Part shown: positions 33,738 to 41,625 of the stretch, in pieces
Layout of the letters: every line of letters starts with the position of its first letter
How positions within the stretch are numbered: position 1 is the first letter of the stretch
Source of the DNA: Spirochaetae bacterium HGW-Spirochaetae-3
GTDB taxonomy: Bacteria > Spirochaetota > Spirochaetia > Treponematales > UBA12059
Length of the DNA stretch: 64,000 bases
NCBI GenBank assembly: GCA_002839315.1
Contig: PGXV01000004.1
Coordinates: 162,787 to 226,786 of the forward strand
Reading direction: 5' to 3'
Notes under the pieces: generated by a model
Seen by the model: the letters and a program-made list of their open reading frames with translations, nothing else
Databases searched by the model: none
Told to the model about the DNA's origin: nothing
Position numbers and translations under genes: made by a program

Positions 33738-34173
33738 GGCCAGCCGGGGCGAATACGATGATCTCTCGGGCCCCGAGATGGAATCCGTCTTCCGCGAGCT
33801 CGTTCCCGCCATCGAGGTCGAGCGCGCCGTCGTACCTGACGACAAGCCGACGATAATCGCCGCGCTGGAGCGGTTCTCGTCATTCGACTGGATATTCACG
33901 ACCGGCGGCACCGGCCCGGCGCCGCGCGACGTGACGCCGGAGGCGACCCTCGGGTTCATCGACCGCGAGGCCCCCGGGCTAGCGGAATATCTCCGGATCG
34001 AATCCCTGAAAGAGACGAGCCACGCGGTATTCAGCCGCGGCGTCGCCGGGATGCGCGGCGCGACATACGTCGTCAACGCTCCCGGCTCCGTCAAGGCGGC
34101 CAGGCTATGCGCCCGTATCTTCTCTCCGCTCCTCGAGCACGGCGTAAGGATGGCGCAGGGAGCGGGACACTAG
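33706..34173 (+). CDS. mogA: Molybdopterin adenylyltransferase MogA/MoaB type
   Basis: 155 residues, GTG start with GGGAGG upstream. It adenylylates molybdopterin before MoeA inserts the metal. Motifs: VAVVTVSDRASRGEYDDLSGP at the start, and DWIFTTGGTGPAPRDVTPEAT near residue 65, which is the MPT-binding loop. Overlaps the MOSC gene by 32 nt and ends the operon. moaD, moaE and a MoeB-type activator are not in the window, so molybdopterin synthase must be encoded elsewhere. Confidence 0.93.
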   Translation: MRVAVVTVSDRASRGEYDDLSGPEMESVFRELVPAIEVERAVVPDDKPTIIAALERFSSFDWIFTTGGTGPAPRDVTPEATLGFIDREAPGLAEYLRIESLKETSHAVFSRGVAGMRGATYVVNAPGSVKAARLCARIFSPLLEHGVRMAQGAGH

Positions 34174-34301
34174 GAGGCGCCTCGGCCCCTGCGACGAGAT
34201 AGCGCGAATCGCGGGCTGCGCGGTCTTCCCCCGCCCTGCGGCAGACTGGCGCTAGAACCGCAATAGAGACGTACTTATATATATTAACATTGCCTTATTC
34301 A

Positions 34302-34346
34302 TATAATAGTGGTTTACTACTTACTGGCTCGTCGAGCCAGTAAGTA
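34302..34346 (+). promoter_or_regulatory. -10 box and large palindrome before the flavinylation-motif protein
   Basis: A consensus TATAAT (34302-34307) is followed by a perfect inverted repeat with 14-bp arms (34318-34331 and 34333-34346, TACTTACTGGCTCG and complement) around a single T. It would start about 4 bp after the start point. The 1-nt loop makes a DNA-level operator more likely than an RNA hairpin. 34174-34301 holds nothing else I recognise apart from AT-rich sequence in its last 40 nt. Confidence 0.6.
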
Positions 34347-34370
34347 CACGTTCTGAGCAGGGAAAGCAAA

Positions 34371-35087
34371 ATGAAGAAACTGATCGTACTAGCGGCTTCC
34401 GTACTCTTCTGCGCCTCGTTCGCGTTCGCGAACGGCCAGAAGGAAATGACTATGGGAGTCGGCCATAGCTCCAATTTCAGGGTCGGCCCGGGTAAAGACA
34501 GCACCGGAACCCAGGTCTACTCGTTCAACTACGTCTATGCCACCGTCATCTTCGACGGGGCGGGCAAGATCGTCGACCTTGAGATCGATGCCCTCGAGGT
34601 CTCTACCCCCAACTACGACGGCGCCTCGATGCCCCACTTCGCCGGGTGGCCGGGATCGCCCGAGCTTAATCTCACCGACCATACCACCGAGAAGGTGGCT
34701 GGCACCGCCCCCAATACGGCCGAAGCAGTCGCCGCCGAAGTAGCCGCGTGGAAATCCAAGCGCGACCGCGGTGACGCCTACGGTATGAACCCCAAGAACG
34801 ATTGGCACAGGCAGATGGACGCGTACGAGAAGCTCTTCATCGGCATGACGGTCGACGAAGTCGAGGCTTGGACGGCAAAATACCTCTCCGAGGTCAACGG
34901 CCGCATACTCAATCCCGCGACCACGAACGAAAAGGACAAGGCGAAGCTAGCGACGCTCACCGACGATGACAAGAAGCTGCTCATCGACGCCCGCTCTGGC
35001 GCGACCATGAGCATCAACGACGCCCACGGCTCCGTCGTCGGAGTCATTCGCGACGCCTGGAACAAGCGCAAGCCGCTCGGAAAATAA
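34371..35087 (+). CDS. Exported protein with FMN-binding-like (SGAT) motif
   Basis: 238 residues, signal peptide 1-20 (LFCASFAFA). Near the C-terminus, DARSGATMSINDAHGSVVGVIRDAW resembles the D-x-x-SGAT site where ApbE-type transferases attach FMN to Thr in FMN_bind proteins. The strand pattern YVYATVIFDGAGKIVDLEIDAL near residue 50 also suits that fold. If flavinylated, it would be an extracytoplasmic electron carrier. No apbE is seen nearby. The large middle region is not typical of FMN_bind, so this is tentative. Confidence 0.6.
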   Translation: MKKLIVLAASVLFCASFAFANGQKEMTMGVGHSSNFRVGPGKDSTGTQVYSFNYVYATVIFDGAGKIVDLEIDALEVSTPNYDGASMPHFAGWPGSPELNLTDHTTEKVAGTAPNTAEAVAAEVAAWKSKRDRGDAYGMNPKNDWHRQMDAYEKLFIGMTVDEVEAWTAKYLSEVNGRILNPATTNEKDKAKLATLTDDDKKLLIDARSGATMSINDAHGSVVGVIRDAWNKRKPLGK

Positions 35088-35108
35088 TACGGAGTCATTC
35101 TCTCCGGG

Positions 35109-35139
35109 AAAAGCCGCCCTTTACGGGGCGGCTTTTTTT
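35109..35139 (+). terminator. Terminator after the SGAT protein gene
   Basis: AAGCCGCCC and GGGCGGCTT form a stem around TTTACG, followed by a run of seven T residues. Confidence 0.9.
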
Positions 35140-35170
35140 ACTTGTCGCGAAAGAGCGCGATATCCATTCA

Positions 35171-35213
35171 TTGACTTTTACCTGAGGCATTGTGTATTCC
35201 TACATTTTCGTAG
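35171..35213 (+). promoter_or_regulatory. Promoter of the sigma-54 activator with an overlapping CTAC-N6-GTAG site
   Basis: TTGACT (35171-35176), 18-bp spacer, TATTCC (35195-35200). A 14-bp palindromic site CTACATTTTCGTAG (35200-35213) overlaps the end of the -10 box. The same motif occurs twice upstream of glnN, so the activator may repress its own gene from here. Confidence 0.5.
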
Positions 35214-35225
35214 CATTATACCTCC

Positions 35226-36779
35226 ATGGATGCGATGGATGAACTCAACCTGTTATTCGACCTCTCGAGGATACTGGATAAGCACGCGGACCTCCGCGGA
35301 GCGCTCGGCCCATTCCTCGATCTCCTTGAGGCGAGGGCCGGACTTCAGCGCGGCGTGATCACCCTTCTCGACCGGTCGCTCGGCATGCTCAGGATAGAGG
35401 AAGCCCACGGCCTGACCGAGGACGAGAAGCGGCGCGGACTCTACCGGCTCGGAGAGGGCCTCATCGGCCGCGTCTTCGAATCCGGCTCGCCGCTCCAGGT
35501 ACCCGACCTGTCTACCGAATCCAGGTTCCTCAATCGCGCCGGAGACCGTCCCGACGTCGACCTCGTCGACGTCGCGTGTTGCGTGGTGCCCATACGCTCT
35601 GGCGACGACGTCATAGGCACGCTGAGCGCAGAGCGCCGGCTCGGCTCCGCTCCAAAAGCCGCGACGGCCTCGGACGCGGCCTTCCTCGAGCGAGCGGCGG
35701 AGCTGATAGCGGAATCGGCCAAGCTACGTGAGCGTATCCTCGAGGATCGCGTCATGTCATGCATCGACGATTCCGATCGTGTCGAGCCGCCCGGCGAAGA
35801 TAGTCTTCCGCCGAACCTGTCAGGCGGCCTCGTCGGCACGAGCGCGGCGATGAGGGCGGTCTACGAGCTGGTAGCCCAGGTAGCGCCGAGCGACGCTACC
35901 GTCCTCGTCTCGGGCGAGAGCGGTACCGGCAAGGAACTCGTCGCCGCTGAGATACACCGGCTCTCGAGGCGCGCCGACGGCCCGTTGATCAAGGTCAACT
36001 GCTCGGCCTTGCCGGAATCGGTTATCGAGAGCGAGCTATTCGGCCACGAGAGGGGCGCGTTCACGGGCGCCGTAGCGCAGCGCAAGGGTCGATTCGAATT
36101 AGCCCATGGAGGGACGCTCTTCCTCGACGAGATAGGAGAGCTGTCGCAGCAGGTCCAGGTCAAGCTCCTGCGGGTGCTTCAGGAACGCGAGATAGAGAGG
36201 GTCGGAGGCAACGCCGTCGTCAGGGTCGACGTTCGCGTCATCGCGGCGACGAATAGGCGGCTGGAGGACGAGATACTCGCCGGCAGGTTCCGGGAAGACC
36301 TGTACTACCGGCTGAACGTGTTTCCCATCCGCGTGCCGCCGCTACGAGAACGGAAAAGCGACATCGTACTCCTCGCCGACTACTTCGCGGAGAAGTACTC
36401 CCGCAGGAACGGTAAACCGATAAAGCGCATCTCCAGCCCGGCGCTCGACCTCTTTACGAGCTATCACTGGCCGGGCAACGTCAGGGAACTCGAGAACTGC
36501 ATCGAGCGGGCCGCGATCCTGTCGACCGACATGGTCATCCATTCATATCATCTACCTCCTAGCCTGCAGTCGGCCCAGTCGACGAACACCGAGCCGACGA
36601 CGACCCTGGAGGCGGCTCTTTCGCGTCTCGAGAAGGAACTTATCGTCGAGGCGCTAAAGATTTCTCGCGGTAATATGGCTTCCGCCTCCCGTCGGCTTGG
36701 CATCAGCGAGCGACAGATGGGGTTGCGCGTTCACCATTATGGCATTCGCTATAAACTCTACAAAACTACTTTAATGTAG
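35226..36779 (+). CDS. Sigma-54-dependent transcriptional activator with GAF domain (NifA/NtrC class)
   Basis: 517 residues. Residues about 20-170 form a GAF-type sensor ([27 protein letters not shown]). The AAA+ domain follows: [15 protein letters not shown] (Walker A), [15 protein letters not shown] (the sigma-54-contacting GAFTGA loop) and [11 protein letters not shown] (Walker B), then [14 protein letters not shown] and [17 protein letters not shown] Fis-type helix-turn-helix ends the protein ([24 protein letters not shown]). The NifA-like layout and position just upstream of glnN, which has a -24/-12 promoter, point to nitrogen control. No SD is seen before ATG. Confidence 0.9.
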   Translation: MDAMDELNLLFDLSRILDKHADLRGALGPFLDLLEARAGLQRGVITLLDRSLGMLRIEEAHGLTEDEKRRGLYRLGEGLIGRVFESGSPLQVPDLSTESRFLNRAGDRPDVDLVDVACCVVPIRSGDDVIGTLSAERRLGSAPKAATASDAAFLERAAELIAESAKLRERILEDRVMSCIDDSDRVEPPGEDSLPPNLSGGLVGTSAAMRAVYELVAQVAPSDATVLVSGESGTGKELVAAEIHRLSRRADGPLIKVNCSALPESVIESELFGHERGAFTGAVAQRKGRFELAHGGTLFLDEIGELSQQVQVKLLRVLQEREIERVGGNAVVRVDVRVIAATNRRLEDEILAGRFREDLYYRLNVFPIRVPPLRERKSDIVLLADYFAEKYSRRNGKPIKRISSPALDLFTSYHWPGNVRELENCIERAAILSTDMVIHSYHLPPSLQSAQSTNTEPTTTLEAALSRLEKELIVEALKISRGNMASASRRLGISERQMGLRVHHYGIRYKLYKTTLM

Positions 36780-36840
36780 CCTATTTATAGCATTTCTACA
36801 AATATGTAGTTTTAGATTTTTCATTGAAAAATCTAAAACT
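36766..36840 (+). promoter_or_regulatory. Probable activator-binding sites (UAS) upstream of glnN
   Basis: CTACTTTAATGTAG (36766-36779, covering the stop codon of the activator gene) and CTACAAATATGTAG (36796-36809) are 30 bp apart, close to three helical turns. They lie about 100-140 bp upstream of the -24 element, the normal distance for sigma-54 enhancers. An AT-rich palindrome with 15-bp arms (36808-36822 and 36826-36840) abuts the second site. Confidence 0.65.
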
Positions 36841-36906
36841 CTATGCAGCTTATCTATCTCCATAATATATATAGAATTATCATTTTTATAGGAATTCCTT
36901 ATTAAT

Positions 36907-36922
36907 TGGCATGTTTTATGCA
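36907..36922 (+). promoter_or_regulatory. Sigma-54 (-24/-12) promoter of glnN
   Basis: TGGCATG-TTTT-ATGCA, with GG at 36908-36909 and GC at 36920-36921, exactly 12 bp apart. It matches the TGGCACG-N4-TTGCA consensus at nearly all key positions. Confidence 0.8.
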
Positions 36923-36958
36923 TTACTTCTAGTGAATATCAAGACACCAGGAGTATCT

Positions 36959-39079
36959 ATGCACGATCCTATCGACTTCGAGGCTATGCCCATTACCGAG
37001 CTATTCGGGTGTAATTGCTTTTCCAACGCTGTCATGCGCGAATGGCTTCCCAAGACCACCTACAATGAACTCCTGGCCGTACAGGCCGGGGAGAAGGAGA
37101 TGGCGCTGTCGGTGGCGGACGTGGTCGCCGACGCGATGAAGGCCTGGGCGATCGAGAAAGGCGCGACGCACTTCACCCACTGGTTCCATCCGCTGACCGG
37201 CCTGACGGCCGAGAAGCACGACTCGTTCATAGCTCCGACCGGAGACGGTAAGGTGCTGATGGAGTTCTCCGGTAAGGAACTGATAAAGGGCGAGTCCGAC
37301 GCGTCGAGCTTTCCGTCCGGAGGCCTCAGGGCGACCTTCGAGGCCCGCGGTTATACCGCCTGGGACGTGACGAGCCCCGCCTTCCTCAAGCAGGATTCCA
37401 TAGGGACGACGCTGTGCATCCCTACCGCGTTCTTCAGCTACTACGGCCACGCGCTCGACAAGAAGGTACCCCTGCTCCGCTCCATGGACAGCCTGAACAA
37501 GCAGGCGATGCGCATCCTCAGGGCGCTAGGCAACGGAACCACGAAGCGTATCATCACGACCGTAGGACCGGAGCAGGAATACTTCCTCGTAGACAAGAAG
37601 TACTTCGACGAGCGGCCGGACCTGATGCTCACCGGTCGGACCGTCTTCGGATCGATGCCGGCCAAGGGCCAGGAGATGGAAGACCACTACTACGGCGCCA
37701 TCAATGCGCGGGTAGCCGCGTTCATGCGCGAGCTCAACGCGGAGCTCTGGAAGATGGGCGTGACGGCCAAGACGCAGCACAACGAGGTCGCGCCGAATCA
37801 GTTCGAGCTGGCGCCTATATTCAGCATGACGAACGTAGCCGTGGACGCCAACCAGCTTGCGATGGAGACGATCAAGAAGGTCGCTAACCGCCACGGAATG
37901 GAGGCGCTACTCCACGAGAAGCCCTTCGCCGGGGTCAACGGCTCCGGTAAGCATAACAATTGGTCTCTGGCGACCGACGACGGGCTCAATCTGCTCGAGC
38001 CGGGGGAGAATCCGGATTCCAACGCGCGCTTCCTGCTGTTCATCACGGCGATCGTCGAGGCGGTGGATCGCTATGCCCCCCTCTTGCGGGCCTCGGCGGC
38101 TATCGCGGGCAACGACCACAGGCTGGGCGCCAACGAGGCGCCGCCCGCGATCATATCGGTCTTCTTCGGGGATCAGCTATCGGATATACTCGAGCGCATC
38201 GTCGACGGCAAGGCGCATTCCGCCAAGGGTAGCCACACGATAGAGCTGGGCGTGACGAGCATACCTACCCTGCCCATCGATATATCCGACCGCAACCGCA
38301 CGAGCCCATTCGCGTTCACGGGCAATAAATTCGAGTTCCGCATGGTCGGCTCGTCGCAGTCCATAGCGACGCCTAATACCTACCTCAATACCGCGGTCGC
38401 CGACGTCCTGTCTGAGTTCGCCGATAAACTAGAGAGCGCCAACGACAGGATCGCCGTGATCCAGGACATAATACGGGAATCGTACTCGAAGCACCGCCGG
38501 GTCGTATTCAACGGTAACGGCTACTCTGACGAATGGTTAAAGGAAGCGGAGCGCAGGGGGCTTCCCAACATACGGTCTACCGTCGACGCGCTGCCGGTGC
38601 TGCTGCAGAAGGAGACTATAGAGCTCTTCGAACGGCACAAGGTGCTGTCCCGCGCCGAGGCCGAGAGCCGATTCCATATCTACCTCGAGAAGTATTCAAA
38701 GCAGATCAACATCGAGGCGGGCGTGATGATAGATATGTCAAAGCGCATGCTGTTCCCTGCTATCGGAGCGTTCGCGGCGTCGCTGGCGCGTGACTCCGGG
38801 TCGCTCGCGGCGATAGGCGCGTCAAGCGCGGCGCTGGAGAAGCGGGCGAGGCGCCTCGCCGAGCTGTCCGGGGAAGTATACGACGAGACGGACCGGCTCG
38901 AGAAAGCCCTGCTCGAGGCGCAGGAGCCGGACGAGGCGTTCTCGCAGGCCAAGGCCTACCGCGACAGGGTCGTTCCGCAGATGGCCGCGCTCAGGGCCAA
39001 GGTAGACGCCGCCGAGAAGCTGGTCGAGAAGAAGTATTGGCCGCTACCGACCTATGAGGAACTGTTGTTCAAGCTATAG
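36959..39079 (+). CDS. glnN: Glutamine synthetase type III (GlnN)
   Basis: 706 residues from ATG at 36959, preceded by CCAGGAG; an in-frame ATG at 36911 lies inside the promoter and is rejected. GSIII makes glutamine from glutamate, ammonia and ATP. The type III marks are the N-terminal FEAMPITELFGCNCFS, FTHWFHPLTG, GPEQEYFLVDK, KTQHNEVAPNQFELAPIF, VNGSGKHNNWSL and NRTSPFAFTGNKFEFR. The length fits GSIII (about 700-730). It has its own sigma-54 promoter and enhancer sites, so it is expected to be switched on under nitrogen limitation by the upstream activator. Confidence 0.95.
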   Translation: MHDPIDFEAMPITELFGCNCFSNAVMREWLPKTTYNELLAVQAGEKEMALSVADVVADAMKAWAIEKGATHFTHWFHPLTGLTAEKHDSFIAPTGDGKVLMEFSGKELIKGESDASSFPSGGLRATFEARGYTAWDVTSPAFLKQDSIGTTLCIPTAFFSYYGHALDKKVPLLRSMDSLNKQAMRILRALGNGTTKRIITTVGPEQEYFLVDKKYFDERPDLMLTGRTVFGSMPAKGQEMEDHYYGAINARVAAFMRELNAELWKMGVTAKTQHNEVAPNQFELAPIFSMTNVAVDANQLAMETIKKVANRHGMEALLHEKPFAGVNGSGKHNNWSLATDDGLNLLEPGENPDSNARFLLFITAIVEAVDRYAPLLRASAAIAGNDHRLGANEAPPAIISVFFGDQLSDILERIVDGKAHSAKGSHTIELGVTSIPTLPIDISDRNRTSPFAFTGNKFEFRMVGSSQSIATPNTYLNTAVADVLSEFADKLESANDRIAVIQDIIRESYSKHRRVVFNGNGYSDEWLKEAERRGLPNIRSTVDALPVLLQKETIELFERHKVLSRAEAESRFHIYLEKYSKQINIEAGVMIDMSKRMLFPAIGAFAASLARDSGSLAAIGASSAALEKRARRLAELSGEVYDETDRLEKALLEAQEPDEAFSQAKAYRDRVVPQMAALRAKVDAAEKLVEKKYWPLPTYEELLFKL

Positions 39080-39089
39080 CGAGGCGTAA

Positions 39090-39125
39090 TAGCGCGGGAC
39101 CGGCCACGAGCGCCGGCTCCGCGCT
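39090..39125. terminator. Hairpin between convergent glnN and tatC
   Basis: TAGCGCGG pairs with CCGCGCTA and an inner CCGGC with GCCGG; there is no T-tract. It probably acts as a weak bidirectional terminator or transcript end. Confidence 0.5.
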
Positions 39126-39138
39126 ACGATCCGCGCCC

Positions 39139-39867
39139 TTAGTCTTCCAGGTCCAGTCGCTTCGCCCTACGCTTCTCCTGGCCCTTGGCGAGCACGATGG
39201 AAAGCTCGAAAAGGAGCACCATCGGCACGCCGAGCATCACCTGGGAAACGATATCGGGCGGCGTGATGATCGCCGCAGCCGCGAATATCAGCAGTACCGC
39301 GATGCCGCGCGCCTTGGCCAGCCCGGTGCCGGTCACGACGCCGAGGCCCGCCAGGATCGACACGACTATAGGCAACTCGAACGCGGCGCCGAACGACAGC
39401 ACCATCGAGCCGACGAACCCGACGTACTCCGAGAACGAGAACATCGCCCGGATCGCGTCGTTCTGGTACTGCAGGAAGAACCGCAGGCTGAACGGCACGA
39501 TGACGAAGAACGAGAACCCCGCGCCGACCGTGAAGAAGATCGCCCCGAAGAACAGCCCGAAGACCAGCGATACCCGCTCCCGCTTCGAGAGTCCCGGATG
39601 CACGAACATCCATAACTCGAAGAGGATGACGGGAGAGGCGGTGATGAGCCCCCCGAACAGGGCGATCCTCACGTACGACATGAAGAGCTCGGGCGGCGAC
39701 AGGTAGACGAACTGCATGTCGCCGACCGGCTTCATGATATACTCGGCGGCCGGCTCCACGAAGAAGAAGCAGGCTACCATGCCGGCGATAAGGGCGACGG
39801 CCGCTACGAGGAGCCTCGAGCGCAATTCCGCCACGTGATCCCAGAATGTCATGGTTTTATCTTGCAT
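39139..39867 (-). CDS. tatC: Twin-arginine translocase subunit TatC
   Basis: 242 residues from ATG at 39867 (an in-frame TTG at 39879 and an ATG at 39852 are alternatives; none has a good SD). TatC binds twin-arginine signals. Six membrane helices are present, with the conserved WDHVAELRSRLLV start, PPELFMSYVRIALFGGL, VHPGLSKRERVSL and TPPDIVSQVMLGVPM. It is in the same operon as a twin-arginine ferredoxin, its likely substrate. Confidence 0.95.
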   Translation of the reverse strand: MQDKTMTFWDHVAELRSRLLVAAVALIAGMVACFFFVEPAAEYIMKPVGDMQFVYLSPPELFMSYVRIALFGGLITASPVILFELWMFVHPGLSKRERVSLVFGLFFGAIFFTVGAGFSFFVIVPFSLRFFLQYQNDAIRAMFSFSEYVGFVGSMVLSFGAAFELPIVVSILAGLGVVTGTGLAKARGIAVLLIFAAAAIITPPDIVSQVMLGVPMVLLFELSIVLAKGQEKRRAKRLDLED

Positions 39868-39898
39868 GGTACTCGGCAACGCGGATACTTCTGCTTCT

Positions 39899-40141
39899 TC
39901 AGGATTTCTTCTTGGCGTCGGTCTCGTCCTGAGCCTTCTTGGCGGTCTCTATCTTGGGATCCTCGTTGGCGCCCTCGACCGCGTTCTCGAGGTCCTCGGT
40001 GATCTTGGACGAGTGCTTCTTGAACTCCCTGATCGCGTTGCCGAGCGCCTTGCCGATCTCGGGCAGCTTCTTGGGCCCGAATATGACGAGCGCGATCACG
40101 AGGATGAGGATGAGCTCCATTGGCCCTATTCTTCCGAACAT
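39899..40141 (-). CDS. tatA: Twin-arginine translocase subunit TatA/E
   Basis: 80 residues. One N-terminal membrane helix ([27 protein letters not shown] in parts, with the FGPKKLP hinge), then an amphipathic helix and a charged tail, which is the TatA plan. GGAAGGAA precedes the ATG. There is no separate TatB, so this is a minimal TatAC system. It may be encoded next to its cargo. Confidence 0.95.
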   Translation of the reverse strand: MFGRIGPMELILILVIALVIFGPKKLPEIGKALGNAIREFKKHSSKITEDLENAVEGANEDPKIETAKKAQDETDAKKKS

Positions 40142-40190
40142 GCTGATTCCTTCCCGGGGGCCCGTCAGGCGGGCGTTCCCGACTCTTCGA

Positions 40191-40976
40191 TTATGACCGG
40201 ATACGTTCCGGGTGCGTATATACGATAGGCTCTTCGTCCCCGATGCGACCGACGACCGTGACTCCCGACTCGCGGGCTATCTCGAACGCGGCCGTCGTCG
40301 GTATGCTCCTCGAGACGATGACGGAAACCCTCGCCGCCACCGCCTTCAGTATCATGTCGGCGGCGACCCGGCCGCTCGTCAGGACGCAGGCGCTCGAGAA
40401 ATCGACGCGGTCGACGAAGCCGCGCCCGAGGATCTTGTCTACCGCGTTATGCCTGCCGACGTCCTCGCGGACGACGAAGTACGAGGCGCCGTCGGGGACG
40501 CCCTCCATCGCCGGTCCCGCCGCGGGTCCGGAAGGGACGGCGGCCCCGACCGGCAACGCGAGCGCCGCGCAGTGCATGCCGCCCGTCTGCTTATACAGCG
40601 CAGCCGCCTTGAACATGGCGCGCGACCAGGCCTTGAGCTCGACCATGGAGACGGAGAACCCCGGGGGCACCGTACCGAGCTTCGCGACGCCGGAGGCGAC
40701 CGGCCCCGAGCCGCATCCCGAGGCGACGACCTGTCCCAGCCCGAATCGATCCGCCTCGATGGCGCCCGGCGCGACGACGGTCATGACCCGGAGATCGGCG
40801 CAGGCGCCTATGGTCAGTACGCGCGACGGATCGGAGAGCATGCCGCGGGCGAACAGGTGTCCGGCCGCCAGGTCGTCGAGGTTCAAGGGCGTGCACATCA
40901 GAACCGCTACCCGTTCGCCGTTCGCGATCAGCTCGACGGGAGTCTCGGGCGCGAGCGGACTTGTGGATACGCTCAC
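40191..40976 (-). CDS. fdhD: FdhD-like sulfurtransferase/chaperone for Mo/W enzymes
   Basis: 261 residues from GTG at 40976, which overlaps the upstream stop (GTGA) and has AAGGAG at good spacing. FdhD moves sulfur from IscS to the bis-MGD cofactor of formate dehydrogenase. Typical parts are [80 protein letters not shown] and [13 protein letters not shown]. The usual CGxC is CGSG here (SGCGSG), so only one of the two Cys is kept. No formate dehydrogenase is in the window; the gene sits with AOR. Confidence 0.9.
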   Translation of the reverse strand: MSVSTSPLAPETPVELIANGERVAVLMCTPLNLDDLAAGHLFARGMLSDPSRVLTIGACADLRVMTVVAPGAIEADRFGLGQVVASGCGSGPVASGVAKLGTVPPGFSVSMVELKAWSRAMFKAAALYKQTGGMHCAALALPVGAAVPSGPAAGPAMEGVPDGASYFVVREDVGRHNAVDKILGRGFVDRVDFSSACVLTSGRVAADMILKAVAARVSVIVSRSIPTTAAFEIARESGVTVVGRIGDEEPIVYTHPERIRS

Positions 40977-41500
40977 GGATTCTCCTTCTGGCCGACCTCT
41001 ATCCACTCGGCGAGCCCGTCCGCATGGGCAGCGCCGAGATGAGTCGCCGAATACAGGTACAGGGCCCCGTTCGACGCGGAAGTCGTACGGATATCGGCGT
41101 ATTCCTGGATCGACGCCATGGCGGCGATCGCCGCGTCTATCTCCGGCTGGGTCATCGAGAACGGGGATTCGAGAAACGCGGCGACCGGGGTCGGCCGCGG
41201 GTACGTCTTCGACTCGTCACGCGTCGTATCGGCGATGAGACGGACGGGGTCGCGCTCCGCCAGGCGATACAGATGCTTCGCGTAGGCCTCGGTCATCGAC
41301 CGGTCGCTGAAGTAGTAGCGTTCGGCCGAGCCTCGCATCATCTTGATGTCGGCATCCGCCCCCGCCTCGATAGCCGCGGCGGCGGATTCCGCGTCCGGCG
41401 CTAAAGGAACGAGGCAGGAAGCCGGCGTCAACCGGATCTCGGCCGAATCCGCCCGTATCTTTTCCATCAAGGCCGCTAACGGGCCCGTTTCTTCAGCCAT
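40973..41500 (-). CDS. Small protein of the AOR operon, unknown function
   Basis: 175 residues, soluble, mostly helical, without signal peptide. I do not recognise a family. There are no Cys clusters (a single Cys near residue 29), so it is unlikely to be an electron carrier. GGAGAGACG precedes the ATG. It lies between the AOR gene and fdhD and is coupled to fdhD by a 4-nt overlap. A role as an AOR-specific chaperone or cofactor-insertion factor fits the position but is only inference. Confidence 0.65.
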   Translation of the reverse strand: MAEETGPLAALMEKIRADSAEIRLTPASCLVPLAPDAESAAAAIEAGADADIKMMRGSAERYYFSDRSMTEAYAKHLYRLAERDPVRLIADTTRDESKTYPRPTPVAAFLESPFSMTQPEIDAAIAAMASIQEYADIRTTSASNGALYLYSATHLGAAHADGLAEWIEVGQKENP

Positions 41501-41592
41501 CGTCTCTCCAATGCGTTCCGCGGCTCTCGGCGGAGCGCGGGAATAGTATATCTTTTTTTGAATGAAGATGCGATACGCCTATTAGAAGGGGC

Positions 41593-41617
41593 GGGCGCGG
41601 CCATAGGGGCCGCGCCC
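41593..41617 (-). other. GC-rich hairpin after the AOR gene
   Basis: A 10-bp perfect stem (GGGCGCGGCC and complement) starts about 9 nt beyond the AOR stop on the minus strand. It has no T-tract, so it more likely stabilises or processes the mRNA between AOR and the downstream genes than ends transcription. The gap to the next gene is 125 nt. Confidence 0.5.
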
Positions 41618-41625
41618 TCCACAGA

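Noticed and set aside
36911-36958. N-terminal extension of glnN from the ATG at 36911
   Set aside because: That ATG lies within the -24/-12 promoter and so upstream of the expected transcript start; the ATG at 36959 has an SD.
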